DNA of 39,266 bases. Origin: VGNY01 sp964549635 (GTDB lineage Bacteria > Chloroflexota > Dehalococcoidia > GIF9 > UBA5629). The notes under the pieces are model-generated. The model saw only the letters and a list, made by a program, of their open reading frames with translations, made no database searches and was not told the DNA's origin. The first letter of the stretch is position 1, and the number at the start of each line of letters is the position of its first letter. Positions 1 through 9,219 of the stretch are shown here, in pieces. The stretch lies in the NCBI GenBank assembly GCA_964549635.1, contig CAZJVJ010000011.1, forward strand, positions 1 through 39,266, in the 5' to 3' direction. The translations under genes were made by a program, and so were the position numbers.

Positions 1-235
1 AGGAGGTATTTTCTATAATTCTGTTAGACTTACACAATTTCATACTACACTACCGTTAAGCTTTTTGCCGTCTTCCATTACAATTCTGAAGTATCGTTAC
101 TGGCACTGAACCTTCCTGCCTCTCTAGTTGACATAGATTCCAAGAAATTATAGTTTCAGCAGCAAATTTAGTTCAATCGGGTATTTCTTTATAATTCGCA
201 TTCCTGTCGTAGTTCTTAACACCATTTTATTGCAA

Positions 236-265
236 TTGACGGTAGGAACAGGTAATAGGTACAAT
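236..265 (+). promoter_or_regulatory. Predicted sigma-70 promoter of ffh
   Basis: A -35 hexamer TTGACG (236-241) and a -10 hexamer TACAAT (260-265) are separated by 18 bp. Transcription would begin near 272, giving a 5' leader of only about 8 nt before the ffh ATG at 280. That fits the absence of a clear Shine-Dalgarno sequence there. Prediction from sequence only. I see no gene in 1-235. Confidence 0.55.
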
Positions 266-279
266 GCTGACAATAGCAG

Positions 280-1611
280 ATGTTTGAAGCTTTAACTCGG
301 AAATTAGGTAAGTTATTCAGTAGCTTGGGCAATAAAGGGAGGCTCAGTGAGAAAGACGTTGACGATGCCCTGAGAGAGATTCGGTTAGCCCTCTTGGAGG
401 CTGACGTCAATTACAAAGTTGTGAAGAGTTTTGTAGCTAATGTAAGGGGCCGTGCCTTGACTGCTAAGGTGCTGGAAAGCCTCACTCCGGCTCAGCAGAT
501 TATAAAAATTGTCAACGAGGAACTTATATCTCTTTTGGGCAGGGAACCCGGACACCTTATAGCGAGTACGAGATTGCCTTCGGTTATTATGCTCGTTGGT
601 TTGCAGGGGTCAGGGAAAACTACTACAGCAGCGAAGCTGGCTTTGCATATCAAAAAATCGGGGCAGCGTCCTCTGTTGGTAGCTGCTGATAACCGCCGTC
701 CTGCAGCTATTGAACAACTTGTGACGTTGGCCCGAAATGTGGATATACCTGTTTACAGTGAAGATGTCACGGTAGAGCCATTAACCATTTGTCGGAAAGC
801 ATTAAAACAGGCCGAATGCTTAGGAGTCACCTGGGTAATTGTTGATACACAGGGACGGCTTCATATTGACAAAGCGATGATGGATGAACTTGCTCGACTG
901 AAGTCAGAAATCAAACCTACAGAGGTCTTACTGGTAGTAGATGCCATGACTGGCCAGGATGCCGTGCATACGGCTGAGGAGTTTAATAATAATGTTGGGT
1001 TGACAGGGCTTATCTTAACTAAAATGGATGGGGATGCTCGAGGTGGTGCTGCACTTTCTATTAGATTTGTCACTGGAGTGCCGGTGAAATTCATTGGCAC
1101 TGGTGAGAAAATAAGCGACCTGGAAACTTTTTATCCAGACCGCTTAGCCTCCCGCATCTTAGGTATGGGAGATATATTAACCCTGATCGAGAAGACAGAA
1201 GAAGCGATCGACAAAGAGCGTGCAAAACAGATAGAAAGAAAGATGCGCACGGCAACATTCGATTTTGAAGACCTACTGTGGCAGTTACGAGAGATTAAGA
1301 AAATGGGAGCGCTAAGTAAATTGGTTGAATTGTTACCTGGTTTTGCTAAGATTGCGCCTAGCCTCAGCCATGGCGATCAAGAAGACCGTCTGCGAAAGGT
1401 CGAGGCCATAATTCTGTCTATGACTCCGGAAGAACGTCGTAATCCGTCTATTATCGGTGGCAGTCGGCGTCGTCGTATCGCAAGGGGCAGCGGAACCACA
1501 CCAAACGATGTGAATCAATTGCTGAATCAGTTCTACCAGATGCAAAAATTAACTAGAATGGCAACAAAGGGAAAGCTACCCAAGGGGCTTATGGGTATAA
1601 TTAGGCAATAG
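280..1611 (+). CDS. ffh: Signal recognition particle protein Ffh (SRP54)
   Basis: GTPase of the signal recognition particle. It binds 4.5S RNA and signal peptides of nascent membrane proteins and docks with FtsY at the membrane. The 443-aa protein has the N-terminal helical bundle (about 1-95), the NG GTPase domain with P-loop GLQGSGKTTT (about 107-116), TKMDGDARGG (about 247-256) and GTGEK. The C-terminal M domain carries the RNA-binding run SRRRRIARGSGT and ends at GKLPKGLMG. Two GTPase motifs are unusual. The canonical D-T/V-Y-R-P-A-A reads DNRRPAA (about 137-143), and the canonical DTAGR reads DTQGR (about 189-193; codon CAG). The rest is normal in length and order, so I call it functional. 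It converges on the next gene with a 7-bp gap. Confidence 0.96.
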   Translation: MFEALTRKLGKLFSSLGNKGRLSEKDVDDALREIRLALLEADVNYKVVKSFVANVRGRALTAKVLESLTPAQQIIKIVNEELISLLGREPGHLIASTRLPSVIMLVGLQGSGKTTTAAKLALHIKKSGQRPLLVAADNRRPAAIEQLVTLARNVDIPVYSEDVTVEPLTICRKALKQAECLGVTWVIVDTQGRLHIDKAMMDELARLKSEIKPTEVLLVVDAMTGQDAVHTAEEFNNNVGLTGLILTKMDGDARGGAALSIRFVTGVPVKFIGTGEKISDLETFYPDRLASRILGMGDILTLIEKTEEAIDKERAKQIERKMRTATFDFEDLLWQLREIKKMGALSKLVELLPGFAKIAPSLSHGDQEDRLRKVEAIILSMTPEERRNPSIIGGSRRRRIARGSGTTPNDVNQLLNQFYQMQKLTRMATKGKLPKGLMGIIRQ

Positions 1612-1618
1612 GGGGCTG

Positions 1619-2221
1619 TTATTTTCCACCTTTGGTTACTCCATTGATGGTAATTTGACGGTTTTTGATTTGAACGCTGGTTATATTCAGAGGTATGTTT
1701 GCCAGTTGTGGTCTCAACATGATGTTTAGTAATTGTTCAACTCTTTTATTTACAAATTTGGGTAGAGGCAATTTACCCAAGTTGAAATCTGTCAGTATAA
1801 TTTTTGGAATACCATTAACAGCTTCTATCTGTCCTATCGCTCCTATTTTTGCATTGACTCCAGGGGTATCCACTACAGCGTAGGTTAGAAAATAGCCGTC
1901 AACAAAATTAATTGCTAGTTCCCGTACCGGCAATTCACCCTTGGCTTTAATCTGTGTCACCTTGGAGTTGATTTCCTTATCTGTAATGGTCAATGTTATC
2001 TCCCTTTTTTGCCCAGCGTTTATTGCAGCCTCAATTTCAGCTTTGACATTTCCGAGTTTCTGGTCAAAACTTTGGGCTGCTTCAGCACTTACTGCAACCG
2101 GTATTAACCTTGCATGGATCCAGGGGGAAAGCGAATAAAGATAGTAGCCTATGAGAAGACCGAAGGTGGCCATAATTGTAATCACGCCGATAGTCATAAC
2201 TAGAATTCTAATCACTTTCAT
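1619..2221 (-). CDS. Membrane-anchored extracytoplasmic protein of unknown function
   Basis: A 200-aa protein with an N-terminal hydrophobic segment (about residues 4-30) that would act as an uncleaved signal anchor. It is followed by a soluble, beta-rich region of repeated I/V/L-T/N alternation and no recognisable catalytic motif. The overall shape, a short anchor followed by a domain ending in motifs such as LPLPKFVNKRVEQLLN, resembles the YpmS/LmeA-like lipid-binding anchored proteins. That resemblance is only by eye. The start is supported by a GGGGG Shine-Dalgarno about 8 nt upstream of the ATG. It lies 37 nt downstream of rpoD in the same direction and is probably the last gene of that operon. 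Confidence 0.75.
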   Translation of the reverse strand: MKVIRILVMTIGVITIMATFGLLIGYYLYSLSPWIHARLIPVAVSAEAAQSFDQKLGNVKAEIEAAINAGQKREITLTITDKEINSKVTQIKAKGELPVRELAINFVDGYFLTYAVVDTPGVNAKIGAIGQIEAVNGIPKIILTDFNLGKLPLPKFVNKRVEQLLNIMLRPQLANIPLNITSVQIKNRQITINGVTKGGK

Positions 2222-2258
2222 TTAGATTACCCCCAATGAAATTAGACACAATGTGCCG

Positions 2259-3830
2259 TCATTCTAGATAGTCCTTGAGTTTCCGGCTTCGGCTGGGGTG
2301 ACGTAGCTTACGCAGTGCCTTAGCCTCGATTTGTCGAATTCGTTCTCTGGTGACGTTAAACTCCTTGCCCACCTCTTCCAGGGTTCTAGCTCGACCGTCT
2401 TCCAGGCCAAATCTAAGCATGATGACCCGTCTCTCCCTATCGGTGAGCTCGGAAAGTATCTTGTTTAACTGTGCCTTAAGCAATTCCTGAGAGGCAACCT
2501 CAGCCGGTGGTAAAGTGGCTCGGTCCTCAATGAAATCGCCGAGGTGACTATCTTCTTCCTCTCCAATGGGCATCTCCAGCGAGATAGGCATTTGAGATAG
2601 TTTCAAGATCTCTCTCACCCTGTCCGAGGATATTTCCATACCTTTGCCTATTTCTTCGTAGCTCGGTTCACGCCCATACTCTTGAGCAAGGCGACGGTTG
2701 ACCTTGAGCAGCCTATTAATGGTTTCTACCATGTGCACCGGAATGCGAATGGTACGCGCTTGGTCAGCTATAGCTCGAGTGATAGCCTGTCTAATCCACC
2801 AGGTGGCGTAAGTGCTGAATTTGTAGCCCTTCCTGTATTCAAACTTTTCCACAGCCCGCACAAGGCCGATATTCCCCTCTTGAATGAGGTCAAGCAGTGG
2901 CATACCGTGACCGACATATTTTTTAGCAACACTGACAACCAAACGTAGATTAGCCTCTGTAAGGTGTTTTTCCGATTTTTTTGCTGCCTTTTTTACCTTG
3001 TTGAAATAAGCCTTGAAATGCTGATTATGAGACTGAAGCTGCGAAAGGAATTCAGGATCGATAGGTTCAGAAACCCACGATTCTAACTGTCTGCAGGTAG
3101 TCTTCTCTCCTAAGATTGTCAGTATTTCTGGAGGCAAAAGCCGACTGTCTACAGACAGGTCTATTAAGCTTTGTTCGGCCTCGGCAATACCTTTGTCGCT
3201 CTCCTTTGCAAGAATCTCTACCAGCTCTTGGTCTATCATGCCGTCAATGGCAGACCGTAGCTTTGGGTCACGGATTCTTTTGATAAAACTTTCCGTTTCA
3301 TTAAGCCCCAGTCGCTTACTAAGGATATCGATTAAAGATTGAGCTGCCAATAAATGGCGAAGTAGATAAATTACAATATCTACCGCCGATGGGTATTCAC
3401 CGTGGCGTTGAAAATAAAGCTCCTCTATCTTTTCTAAATATTTGGCCTCCTCAATTTTGCTGGCAAGTGCCTTCTCATCCTCCGCAGTAAGGAGTGGAAC
3501 CTTTCCGATTTCATGGAGATACATGCGAACTGGATCATCGATTGCCTCATGTTCAACGTGCTCTATTTCGAGCTCTAAAGGAGAACTTGCTTCTTTTTCT
3601 GTTTTACTTACCCACTCATCTTCCAGCCCGGCTGACTCTTCGCTTTCCCACGGGAAATTCAGTTGAGTGACGTCTTCACCTGGTTCATATTTATCAAAGC
3701 TATCCCAGGAGCTGTCTGGGGGTATAAGAAGTTCGTCCTCCAAGCTAAAGATGTCTGTATGGTCTGGTTGCCTCCCCCTTTTTACTTCAGGGAAGAATGA
3801 CAGAAGCTCGTCATCACGTTTTGACCTCAT
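2259..3830 (-). CDS. rpoD: Primary RNA polymerase sigma factor (sigma-70, RpoD/SigA)
   Basis: Principal sigma factor directing RNA polymerase to housekeeping promoters. The 523-aa protein has an acidic N-terminus (1-95) and region 1.2 (DDPVRMYLHEIGKVPLL, about 98-114). A divergent non-conserved stretch (about 125-285) follows, then region 2 (from LTEANLRLVVSVAKKYVG at 290, including the -10-reading GYKFSTYATWWIRQAITR, 335-352). Region 3 comes next. Region 4 has the -35-reading helix-turn-helix (TLEEVGKEFNVTRERIRQIE, about 483-502). All regions needed for a group 1 sigma are present. The start overlaps the dnaG stop in an ATGA junction, with GAGGAG about 9 nt upstream, so the two are translationally coupled, as in the classical macromolecular-synthesis operon. 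Confidence 0.97.
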   Translation of the reverse strand: MRSKRDDELLSFFPEVKRGRQPDHTDIFSLEDELLIPPDSSWDSFDKYEPGEDVTQLNFPWESEESAGLEDEWVSKTEKEASSPLELEIEHVEHEAIDDPVRMYLHEIGKVPLLTAEDEKALASKIEEAKYLEKIEELYFQRHGEYPSAVDIVIYLLRHLLAAQSLIDILSKRLGLNETESFIKRIRDPKLRSAIDGMIDQELVEILAKESDKGIAEAEQSLIDLSVDSRLLPPEILTILGEKTTCRQLESWVSEPIDPEFLSQLQSHNQHFKAYFNKVKKAAKKSEKHLTEANLRLVVSVAKKYVGHGMPLLDLIQEGNIGLVRAVEKFEYRKGYKFSTYATWWIRQAITRAIADQARTIRIPVHMVETINRLLKVNRRLAQEYGREPSYEEIGKGMEISSDRVREILKLSQMPISLEMPIGEEEDSHLGDFIEDRATLPPAEVASQELLKAQLNKILSELTDRERRVIMLRFGLEDGRARTLEEVGKEFNVTRERIRQIEAKALRKLRHPSRSRKLKDYLE

Positions 3831-5695
3831 TGCATATTGCTCCTCGCTAATCGTTGACGACGGTAGTTCTGCTTGATAAAGATTTCTTTAAGTTGTTTGG
3901 TAATTTCAATGCCTTGTTCTTCCAATCTGGCTAGCTGTGCTTCTACGCCTCCTAATTCTGCTTCTATGGCCAGAAGTTCTTGCTTTTTTATCTCCAGGTT
4001 TCTTAGTCTCTTCTCTTGCAACCGAACAATGCAATCATTGAAAGTTTCATATAATGCTGTATCGTTTTCTCTGAGGGTAGGAGGCAAAGTTTTAGCCAGA
4101 AGGCTGTCTAAGTATTCATAAAGAACGCTGTCGAGATTTTCCTTGAGAGAAGGGATGTTATCACTTTCTTGCCATTTTTGGAACAATATCCGGTTTTCGG
4201 AACATTCGAAACAATCAGATGATAGCTCTACAGTTTTCGATTTAAGTTCAGGGTGCTGAAGTAGCAGAGCTAGAAAAAACTGCTCGAGGGGACTGGATGT
4301 ATAAGAGTTTAGGGGTAGCAACTTGGGGTAATTTAGATGTTTGTCCCTTGTCTTTTTTTGCTCATCGATTTTGTATTTTCTCAGAGTATCCGCGAGGACG
4401 CGTTGTTCAACATTAAGTAACCTGGCAAGTCTTTCCACGTAATGAGCCTGTCTTAATGGGTCCTTCATCTCGCTTAACAACGGTAAAAGCTTATCAATAA
4501 CCGATGTCTTATCTCGGGCGCTTGTTAAATCAACTTTATTTGTCACCGCCTCAAAAATGAAGTCGACCATAGGTTTGGCATTAGTTATCAATCTTTGCCA
4601 TAATGAAATGTCCTCTTTGATTACCTCATCTGGGTCTTTGCCGTATGGTAAGACGGCTATTTTCACCTCGGCATTTCGAGCGTCTTCATATTTGACCCAT
4701 CCGTAAAACAAAGCTGGTACATTTAGAGCCTTGTCTATCACCTCACCACTCCTGGTAATGGCTTCTACTCCCGCAATGTCAGCATCAAGAGCTAATATTA
4801 AATTCGTGGTTAAGCTCTTGAGAATTGCCAGTTGTTTGTCAGTTATAGCTGTACCCATAGAAGCGACCACATTCTCCCACCCATATTGATGGGCTGTTAT
4901 TACGTCCATATATCCTTCCGTTATTATAGCTAAATCGTTTTGGCGGATAGCTGTCTTAGCACGGTCAATCCCATAAAGAATGCTGCTCTTATCGAAAATT
5001 GCTGTTTGCGGGGAATTGATATATTTAGGCAAGGACTCGTCTAGTGCTCTAGCACCGAAACCCAGAACTTTACCTTGAACATTTTTAATGGGAAATATCA
5101 GCCGATTACGAAATCGGTCATAATTAGTACCCTCTTCTTTTTCCACTAATAAACCAGCGGCAAGTATCTCGGTTTCTTTGTAACCTCTGTCTTTCAAATA
5201 GTTTTTCAGGTTCTCCCATCCTTCCGGGCTATAGCCCAGTTGAAATTTCTTGATAGTTTCAGATACTATTTCACGCTTCTTTAAGTATTTTGACGCTATT
5301 TCTCCAGATGCGGCGTCCAGCAGTACGTGATGGTAGTATTCAGCTGCCGCTTCGTTGATTTCAAATAATCTTTCCTTCTCTTTGCTCTCAGTCTGCTTCT
5401 TATGACCAAGGGTAGTAGTTAGGCTAATACCAGTCTTACTGGCTAAGAGACGCAGGGCTTGTCCGAAATCAAGGCCTTCTCTTTTCATGATGAAGGAAAA
5501 GACGTCACCACCGGTACCACAAGCTCCAAAGCAATGCCAACTCTGCCTTTCCGGAAATACGAAAAAAGAAGGATTTTTTTCCGCGTGAAACGGACATAAG
5601 GCTTTATAGTTTCGCCCTGATTTCTGTAGTTTAGTGTATTCAGAGATAATTTGAACGATGTCCGTTTTTTGTTTTATATCGTCTATTATACCCAT
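3827..5695 (-). CDS. dnaG: DNA primase DnaG
   Basis: Synthesises RNA primers at the replication fork with the DnaB helicase. The 622-aa protein starts with a CHC2 zinc-binding domain. The visible ligands are C34, H37, C55 and C59 (CPFH, then CFGAC), so the second pair is CX3C rather than the more usual CX2C. The TOPRIM catalytic core has the acidic glutamate in TEGYMDV (E260) and the metal-binding ALDADIAG (D304, D306). The C-terminal helicase-interaction part (about 450-622) is poorly conserved and rich in charged helices. The gene lies 43 nt downstream of dgt and overlaps rpoD by 4 nt. The Shine-Dalgarno is weak, but the start MGIIDDIKQKTDIV matches the family's usual N-terminus. Confidence 0.96.
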   Translation of the reverse strand: MGIIDDIKQKTDIVQIISEYTKLQKSGRNYKALCPFHAEKNPSFFVFPERQSWHCFGACGTGGDVFSFIMKREGLDFGQALRLLASKTGISLTTTLGHKKQTESKEKERLFEINEAAAEYYHHVLLDAASGEIASKYLKKREIVSETIKKFQLGYSPEGWENLKNYLKDRGYKETEILAAGLLVEKEEGTNYDRFRNRLIFPIKNVQGKVLGFGARALDESLPKYINSPQTAIFDKSSILYGIDRAKTAIRQNDLAIITEGYMDVITAHQYGWENVVASMGTAITDKQLAILKSLTTNLILALDADIAGVEAITRSGEVIDKALNVPALFYGWVKYEDARNAEVKIAVLPYGKDPDEVIKEDISLWQRLITNAKPMVDFIFEAVTNKVDLTSARDKTSVIDKLLPLLSEMKDPLRQAHYVERLARLLNVEQRVLADTLRKYKIDEQKKTRDKHLNYPKLLPLNSYTSSPLEQFFLALLLQHPELKSKTVELSSDCFECSENRILFQKWQESDNIPSLKENLDSVLYEYLDSLLAKTLPPTLRENDTALYETFNDCIVRLQEKRLRNLEIKKQELLAIEAELGGVEAQLARLEEQGIEITKQLKEIFIKQNYRRQRLARSNMQ

Positions 5696-5738
5696 AGTAG
5701 CAACTCAACAGGTTTTGAAAACGTGGCTAATCGAACTG

Positions 5739-6779
5739 CTACATTTTGGACAAAATTTCATTAGCCATCCTTAACGCATATTGATCTGTCATACCTGCGA
5801 TGTAATCAGTAATCTTCCGTTCTACGCTATCTTGACGCGAGGCATATTCCCCCGGTAGTTTCTCATCGTGTCTTAAGAAGTACTGATAAAGCAGGTATAA
5901 TGCTTTCCTTGCCCTTTCTGTATCTGTAGTGTTTAAACTGGGATTATACACTTTGTCGAAAAGAAATTCACGCAAGGTGTTAGTCACTTGTAAAATCTCA
6001 TTGCTCATACCTATGAGGGGTTTTTGTAAATCAGGTTTGTTCATGGCTGTTAAAGAGTAATCAATGATATCACAGACTAGTGTGTTAATTCGTTGGGAAG
6101 AGGACTTGCCCAGGCGCCTAACCACAGAGGCCGGCAGCTCTTTTTCAGTTATTACGCCAGCTCTTATAGCATCAGCAACATCGTGGTTAACGTAGGCTAC
6201 AATATCAGCCAGCTTGACTACTTGTCCCTCAATCGTGCCGACTTCTGTCCATCCTTCGCCGAGTATTTCTATCCTGCTTTTTGAGTGGTTCAGTATACCA
6301 TCTCTTACTTCCCATGTAAGGTTTAATCCTCGCCCGTCGTTTTCCAAAAGGTCAACTACCCTCAGGCTTTGCTCATTATGTTTGAACCCGCCTGGACAGA
6401 ATTCGTTTAGAACTTGCTCACCAATGTGGCCAAAAGGTGTATGTCCCAAATCATGGCCTAAAGCGATAGCTTCAGTTAGGTCCTCATTGAGATTTAATGC
6501 TCTGGATATCGTGCGGGCAATTTGAGACACTTCTAAGGTATGTGTAAGCCTCGTCACATAATGGTCCCCTAGAGGTGTTATAAAGACCTGAGTTTTATGC
6601 TTTAAACGACGGAATGCATTGGAGTGAATGATGCGGTCACGGTCGCGTTGAAAATCTGTACGTATTGGGCAGGGCGCCTCCCATCTGAGCCTGCCTCGAC
6701 TGAGCTTGCTCTTCGCTGCATAGCGGGAAAGATTAGTTTCAGACTCTTCAATACGTTGTCTAATATTAAAGTCGGCCAT
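5739..6779 (-). CDS. dgt: Deoxyguanosinetriphosphate triphosphohydrolase-like HD protein
   Basis: HD-domain enzyme of the dGTPase family, which cleaves dNTPs to the deoxynucleoside plus triphosphate and so tunes dNTP pools. The 346-aa length matches the short dGTPase-like group. Metal ligands are visible: H80 in RLTHTLEV, H109-D110 in GHDLGHTPFGH, and the later Asp in VKLADIVAYVNHD. The N-terminal family signature (RDRDRIIHSNAFRRLKHKTQV, about 46-66) is intact. It sits between ppsA and dnaG in the same direction, with gaps of 52 and 43 nt. Substrate preference cannot be read from sequence, and members of this group may act on several dNTPs. Confidence 0.9.
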   Translation of the reverse strand: MADFNIRQRIEESETNLSRYAAKSKLSRGRLRWEAPCPIRTDFQRDRDRIIHSNAFRRLKHKTQVFITPLGDHYVTRLTHTLEVSQIARTISRALNLNEDLTEAIALGHDLGHTPFGHIGEQVLNEFCPGGFKHNEQSLRVVDLLENDGRGLNLTWEVRDGILNHSKSRIEILGEGWTEVGTIEGQVVKLADIVAYVNHDVADAIRAGVITEKELPASVVRRLGKSSSQRINTLVCDIIDYSLTAMNKPDLQKPLIGMSNEILQVTNTLREFLFDKVYNPSLNTTDTERARKALYLLYQYFLRHDEKLPGEYASRQDSVERKITDYIAGMTDQYALRMANEILSKM

Positions 6780-6831
6780 AAAAGCTCTGTTTTTACCTTC
6801 AAGGTTCGGTCACCCTCAGCTAGTGGTTCTA

Positions 6832-9099
6832 CTACAACTGGCTGAGTTTCGCCTCTACATCAGCTATTATGCGCCTTGTTTCATCAATCATATCAGGACT
6901 AACTGAAACAGACGTGATGCCCCACTTAACTAGCTTTTCGGTGAGCTCTGGATAGACTGAAGGTGCTTGACCGCAAATAGAAGATGTGATGTTCTTTTCT
7001 CGTGCTGCCTTGACAACTCTTTCTATTGCCATAAGCACCGCTTCATCTCGTTCATCAAACACTGGTGCCAGTTTTGGATTATCTCTGTCTATGCCTAAAA
7101 TCAGTTGGGTCAAGTCGTTGGAACCGATCGAAATACCGTCTATGCCAGCATCTATGAATTTGTCTATTAAAAAGACGTTTGACGGCACTTCCACCATCAT
7201 CCATAGTTTAAAATTGGGGTACTGGTACAGGCCCTCGGCTACGAAAAACCGCTTTATGCGATTTATTTCATCTGTAAAGCGAACGAATGGTATCATAACA
7301 TATAGATTATCATAGTGCTGACACACTCTTTTGATAGCCTCTACTTCAAGTCTGAATACCTCCATTTCTCTTGTGTAGCGAGAACAGCCGCGGTATCCAA
7401 TCATAGGGTTCTCTTCAAATTCCTCATATTTGTCTCCACCGCGCAAGTTTCTGTACTCGTTAGTTTTAAAATCTGTGGTTCGGAACACCACCGGGCGTGG
7501 GTGAAAAGCTTTGGTGAAAGTGGTGATCCCCCGGGCTAACATTTCCGTAAATTGCTCTCCCTTTCCCTCATGTAACATATATCTTGGGTGACCACCGATC
7601 TGAGCTATCATGAATTCAGCTCTAAGCAACCCAACTCCATCCACATTCCTTTTTGCTACAACCTCGGCTAGCTCTGGCTCTGCTAGATTCACATACACTC
7701 TAGTTTTTGTTTTTATCCACTCTTGGGTAATAATTGAGGGCATGGCTATGGTTGGTTCTGTCACCCTGCCAGCGTAAACTTTCCCGTGGGAACCATCTAC
7801 AGTGATTTCTTGGCCATCGGCTAGGGTTTTAGTTGCTACCTCCGTGCCTACCACACAAGGAATACCGAGCTCCCGGCTAACAATTGCTGCGTGTGCAGTT
7901 CGTCCACCTCGGTCAGTAACTATGGCCACAGCACGTTTCATTGCCGGCACAAAATCTGGAGTCGTCATCACAGCCACCAGAACATCACCATTTTTAACCT
8001 TATCTATCTGCGAGGCATCAGGTACGATGGTGACCTTACCTACAGCTATACCAGGGCTAGCGGCAACGCCTGTTAAAACTGGCGCTGCTTCAATTTTCGG
8101 AGCTACCTTAACCTCCGTCTTTTCCTTCATAGTTGTCACCGGTCGTGTCTGGACGATGAACAGCTGCCTTCCTTGTTTTGCCCATTCGATGTCCTGTGGG
8201 AAATTATACAAGTCCTCGATATTCATACCTAATTTGGCTAAAGCAACTATTTCGTGGTCACTTAGCTTCGGCAGACCTTGCTTTGCTAATGGCGTGGAAA
8301 CCTTCATGGTTCCCTCAAGTTTATTCGGCAAGACGCTGGAATTTCTCACCAGTTGCCATTCTTGCTTGCTTATTTTCTTATCCAGAATTTTTAGCCCTTT
8401 CTTGCTTACCAGATATTGGTCGGGTGTCACGTCACCAGAAACAATCGCCTCTCCTAATCCATATATTGCTTCAATGAGTATCTTTGATTTGTCATTTGTT
8501 AGTGGTTCCACGGTAAACATCACTCCAGAAACCTCGGATTGCACCATTGTTTGTACAACTACGGCGATGCCTATCTTGAAATGGTCGAACCCATGGTGCT
8601 GTCTATAAAATATAGCCCTTGGTTCGAACAAAGAAGCCCAGCAGCTTTGGACCGCAGTAACCACCTCATTTTCACCCTGAACGTTTAAAAATGTGCGCTG
8701 CTGGCCGGCAAAAGAAGCCTCTGGTAAGTCTTCAGCTGTCGCTGATGACCGTACTGCCACCAACCCACCACCAAGCTTTTGGTAGGCATTTTTAATTTTG
8801 CTAACCATGTCAACTGGTATTGGAGAATTAGAAATTTTGCTCTTAATAATATCGGCTACCTCTTGAAGTTTTTTGCTGTTATCAGCATCAAGGTTTTCGA
8901 GGTATCTACATATTTCCTCTGCCAGCTTGTTGATTTCCAGAAATCTAAAATAGGCGCTCGAAGTCACAACAAACCCTGGTGGTACTGGAACTTGAGCATG
9001 GGCCATCTCTCCAAGATTTGCCCCTTTACCGCCTACTAATGGAATATCGGTTTTGTTCACTTCATCAAACCACACGATTTCCTTTGTCCCGTGTCGCAT
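6832..9099 (-). CDS. ppsA: Phosphoenolpyruvate synthase (pyruvate, water dikinase)
   Basis: Converts pyruvate, ATP and water to PEP, AMP and phosphate, the entry step for gluconeogenesis from pyruvate. Three domains are visible in order. The N-terminal ATP-grasp pyruvate/ATP domain opens with VGGKGANLGEM and contains VAVRSSATAEDLPEASFAGQ. The central phosphohistidine swivel domain has the catalytic His in GGRTAHAAIVSRELGIP (about residue 403). The C-terminal PEP-binding TIM barrel has IGSNDLTQ and the catalytic Cys in CGQAPS. I place the start at 9099 (755 aa) because a GGAG Shine-Dalgarno lies 5 nt upstream and the conserved N-terminus begins there. An ATG at 9216 would add 39 unlikely residues. 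The protein is slightly shorter than the E. coli enzyme. Confidence 0.95.
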   Translation of the reverse strand: MRHGTKEIVWFDEVNKTDIPLVGGKGANLGEMAHAQVPVPPGFVVTSSAYFRFLEINKLAEEICRYLENLDADNSKKLQEVADIIKSKISNSPIPVDMVSKIKNAYQKLGGGLVAVRSSATAEDLPEASFAGQQRTFLNVQGENEVVTAVQSCWASLFEPRAIFYRQHHGFDHFKIGIAVVVQTMVQSEVSGVMFTVEPLTNDKSKILIEAIYGLGEAIVSGDVTPDQYLVSKKGLKILDKKISKQEWQLVRNSSVLPNKLEGTMKVSTPLAKQGLPKLSDHEIVALAKLGMNIEDLYNFPQDIEWAKQGRQLFIVQTRPVTTMKEKTEVKVAPKIEAAPVLTGVAASPGIAVGKVTIVPDASQIDKVKNGDVLVAVMTTPDFVPAMKRAVAIVTDRGGRTAHAAIVSRELGIPCVVGTEVATKTLADGQEITVDGSHGKVYAGRVTEPTIAMPSIITQEWIKTKTRVYVNLAEPELAEVVAKRNVDGVGLLRAEFMIAQIGGHPRYMLHEGKGEQFTEMLARGITTFTKAFHPRPVVFRTTDFKTNEYRNLRGGDKYEEFEENPMIGYRGCSRYTREMEVFRLEVEAIKRVCQHYDNLYVMIPFVRFTDEINRIKRFFVAEGLYQYPNFKLWMMVEVPSNVFLIDKFIDAGIDGISIGSNDLTQLILGIDRDNPKLAPVFDERDEAVLMAIERVVKAAREKNITSSICGQAPSVYPELTEKLVKWGITSVSVSPDMIDETRRIIADVEAKLSQL

Positions 9100-9219
9100 T
9101 GCAGCTCCTTGTTTTTTCGATTGGCCTAGCATAATTATACCATCAGCGGGAATAGTGTTGAAGGTAATGGGCACAGGCTGGGCTTCTTGAAAATGATATG
9201 AGTTCGAGCAAGGCACTAA

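Noticed and set aside
1..200. Fragment reading RYFRIVMEDGKKLNG on the minus strand upstream of ffh
   Set aside because: The frame is closed by a stop directly before it and is only 18 codons. The likeness to the recombinase C-terminus (YVEDGK) is too short to trust.
7802..8608. A 268-codon open frame on the plus strand
   Set aside because: It lies wholly inside ppsA on the other strand, has no ribosome site, and its peptide is Ser/Thr-rich shadow sequence.
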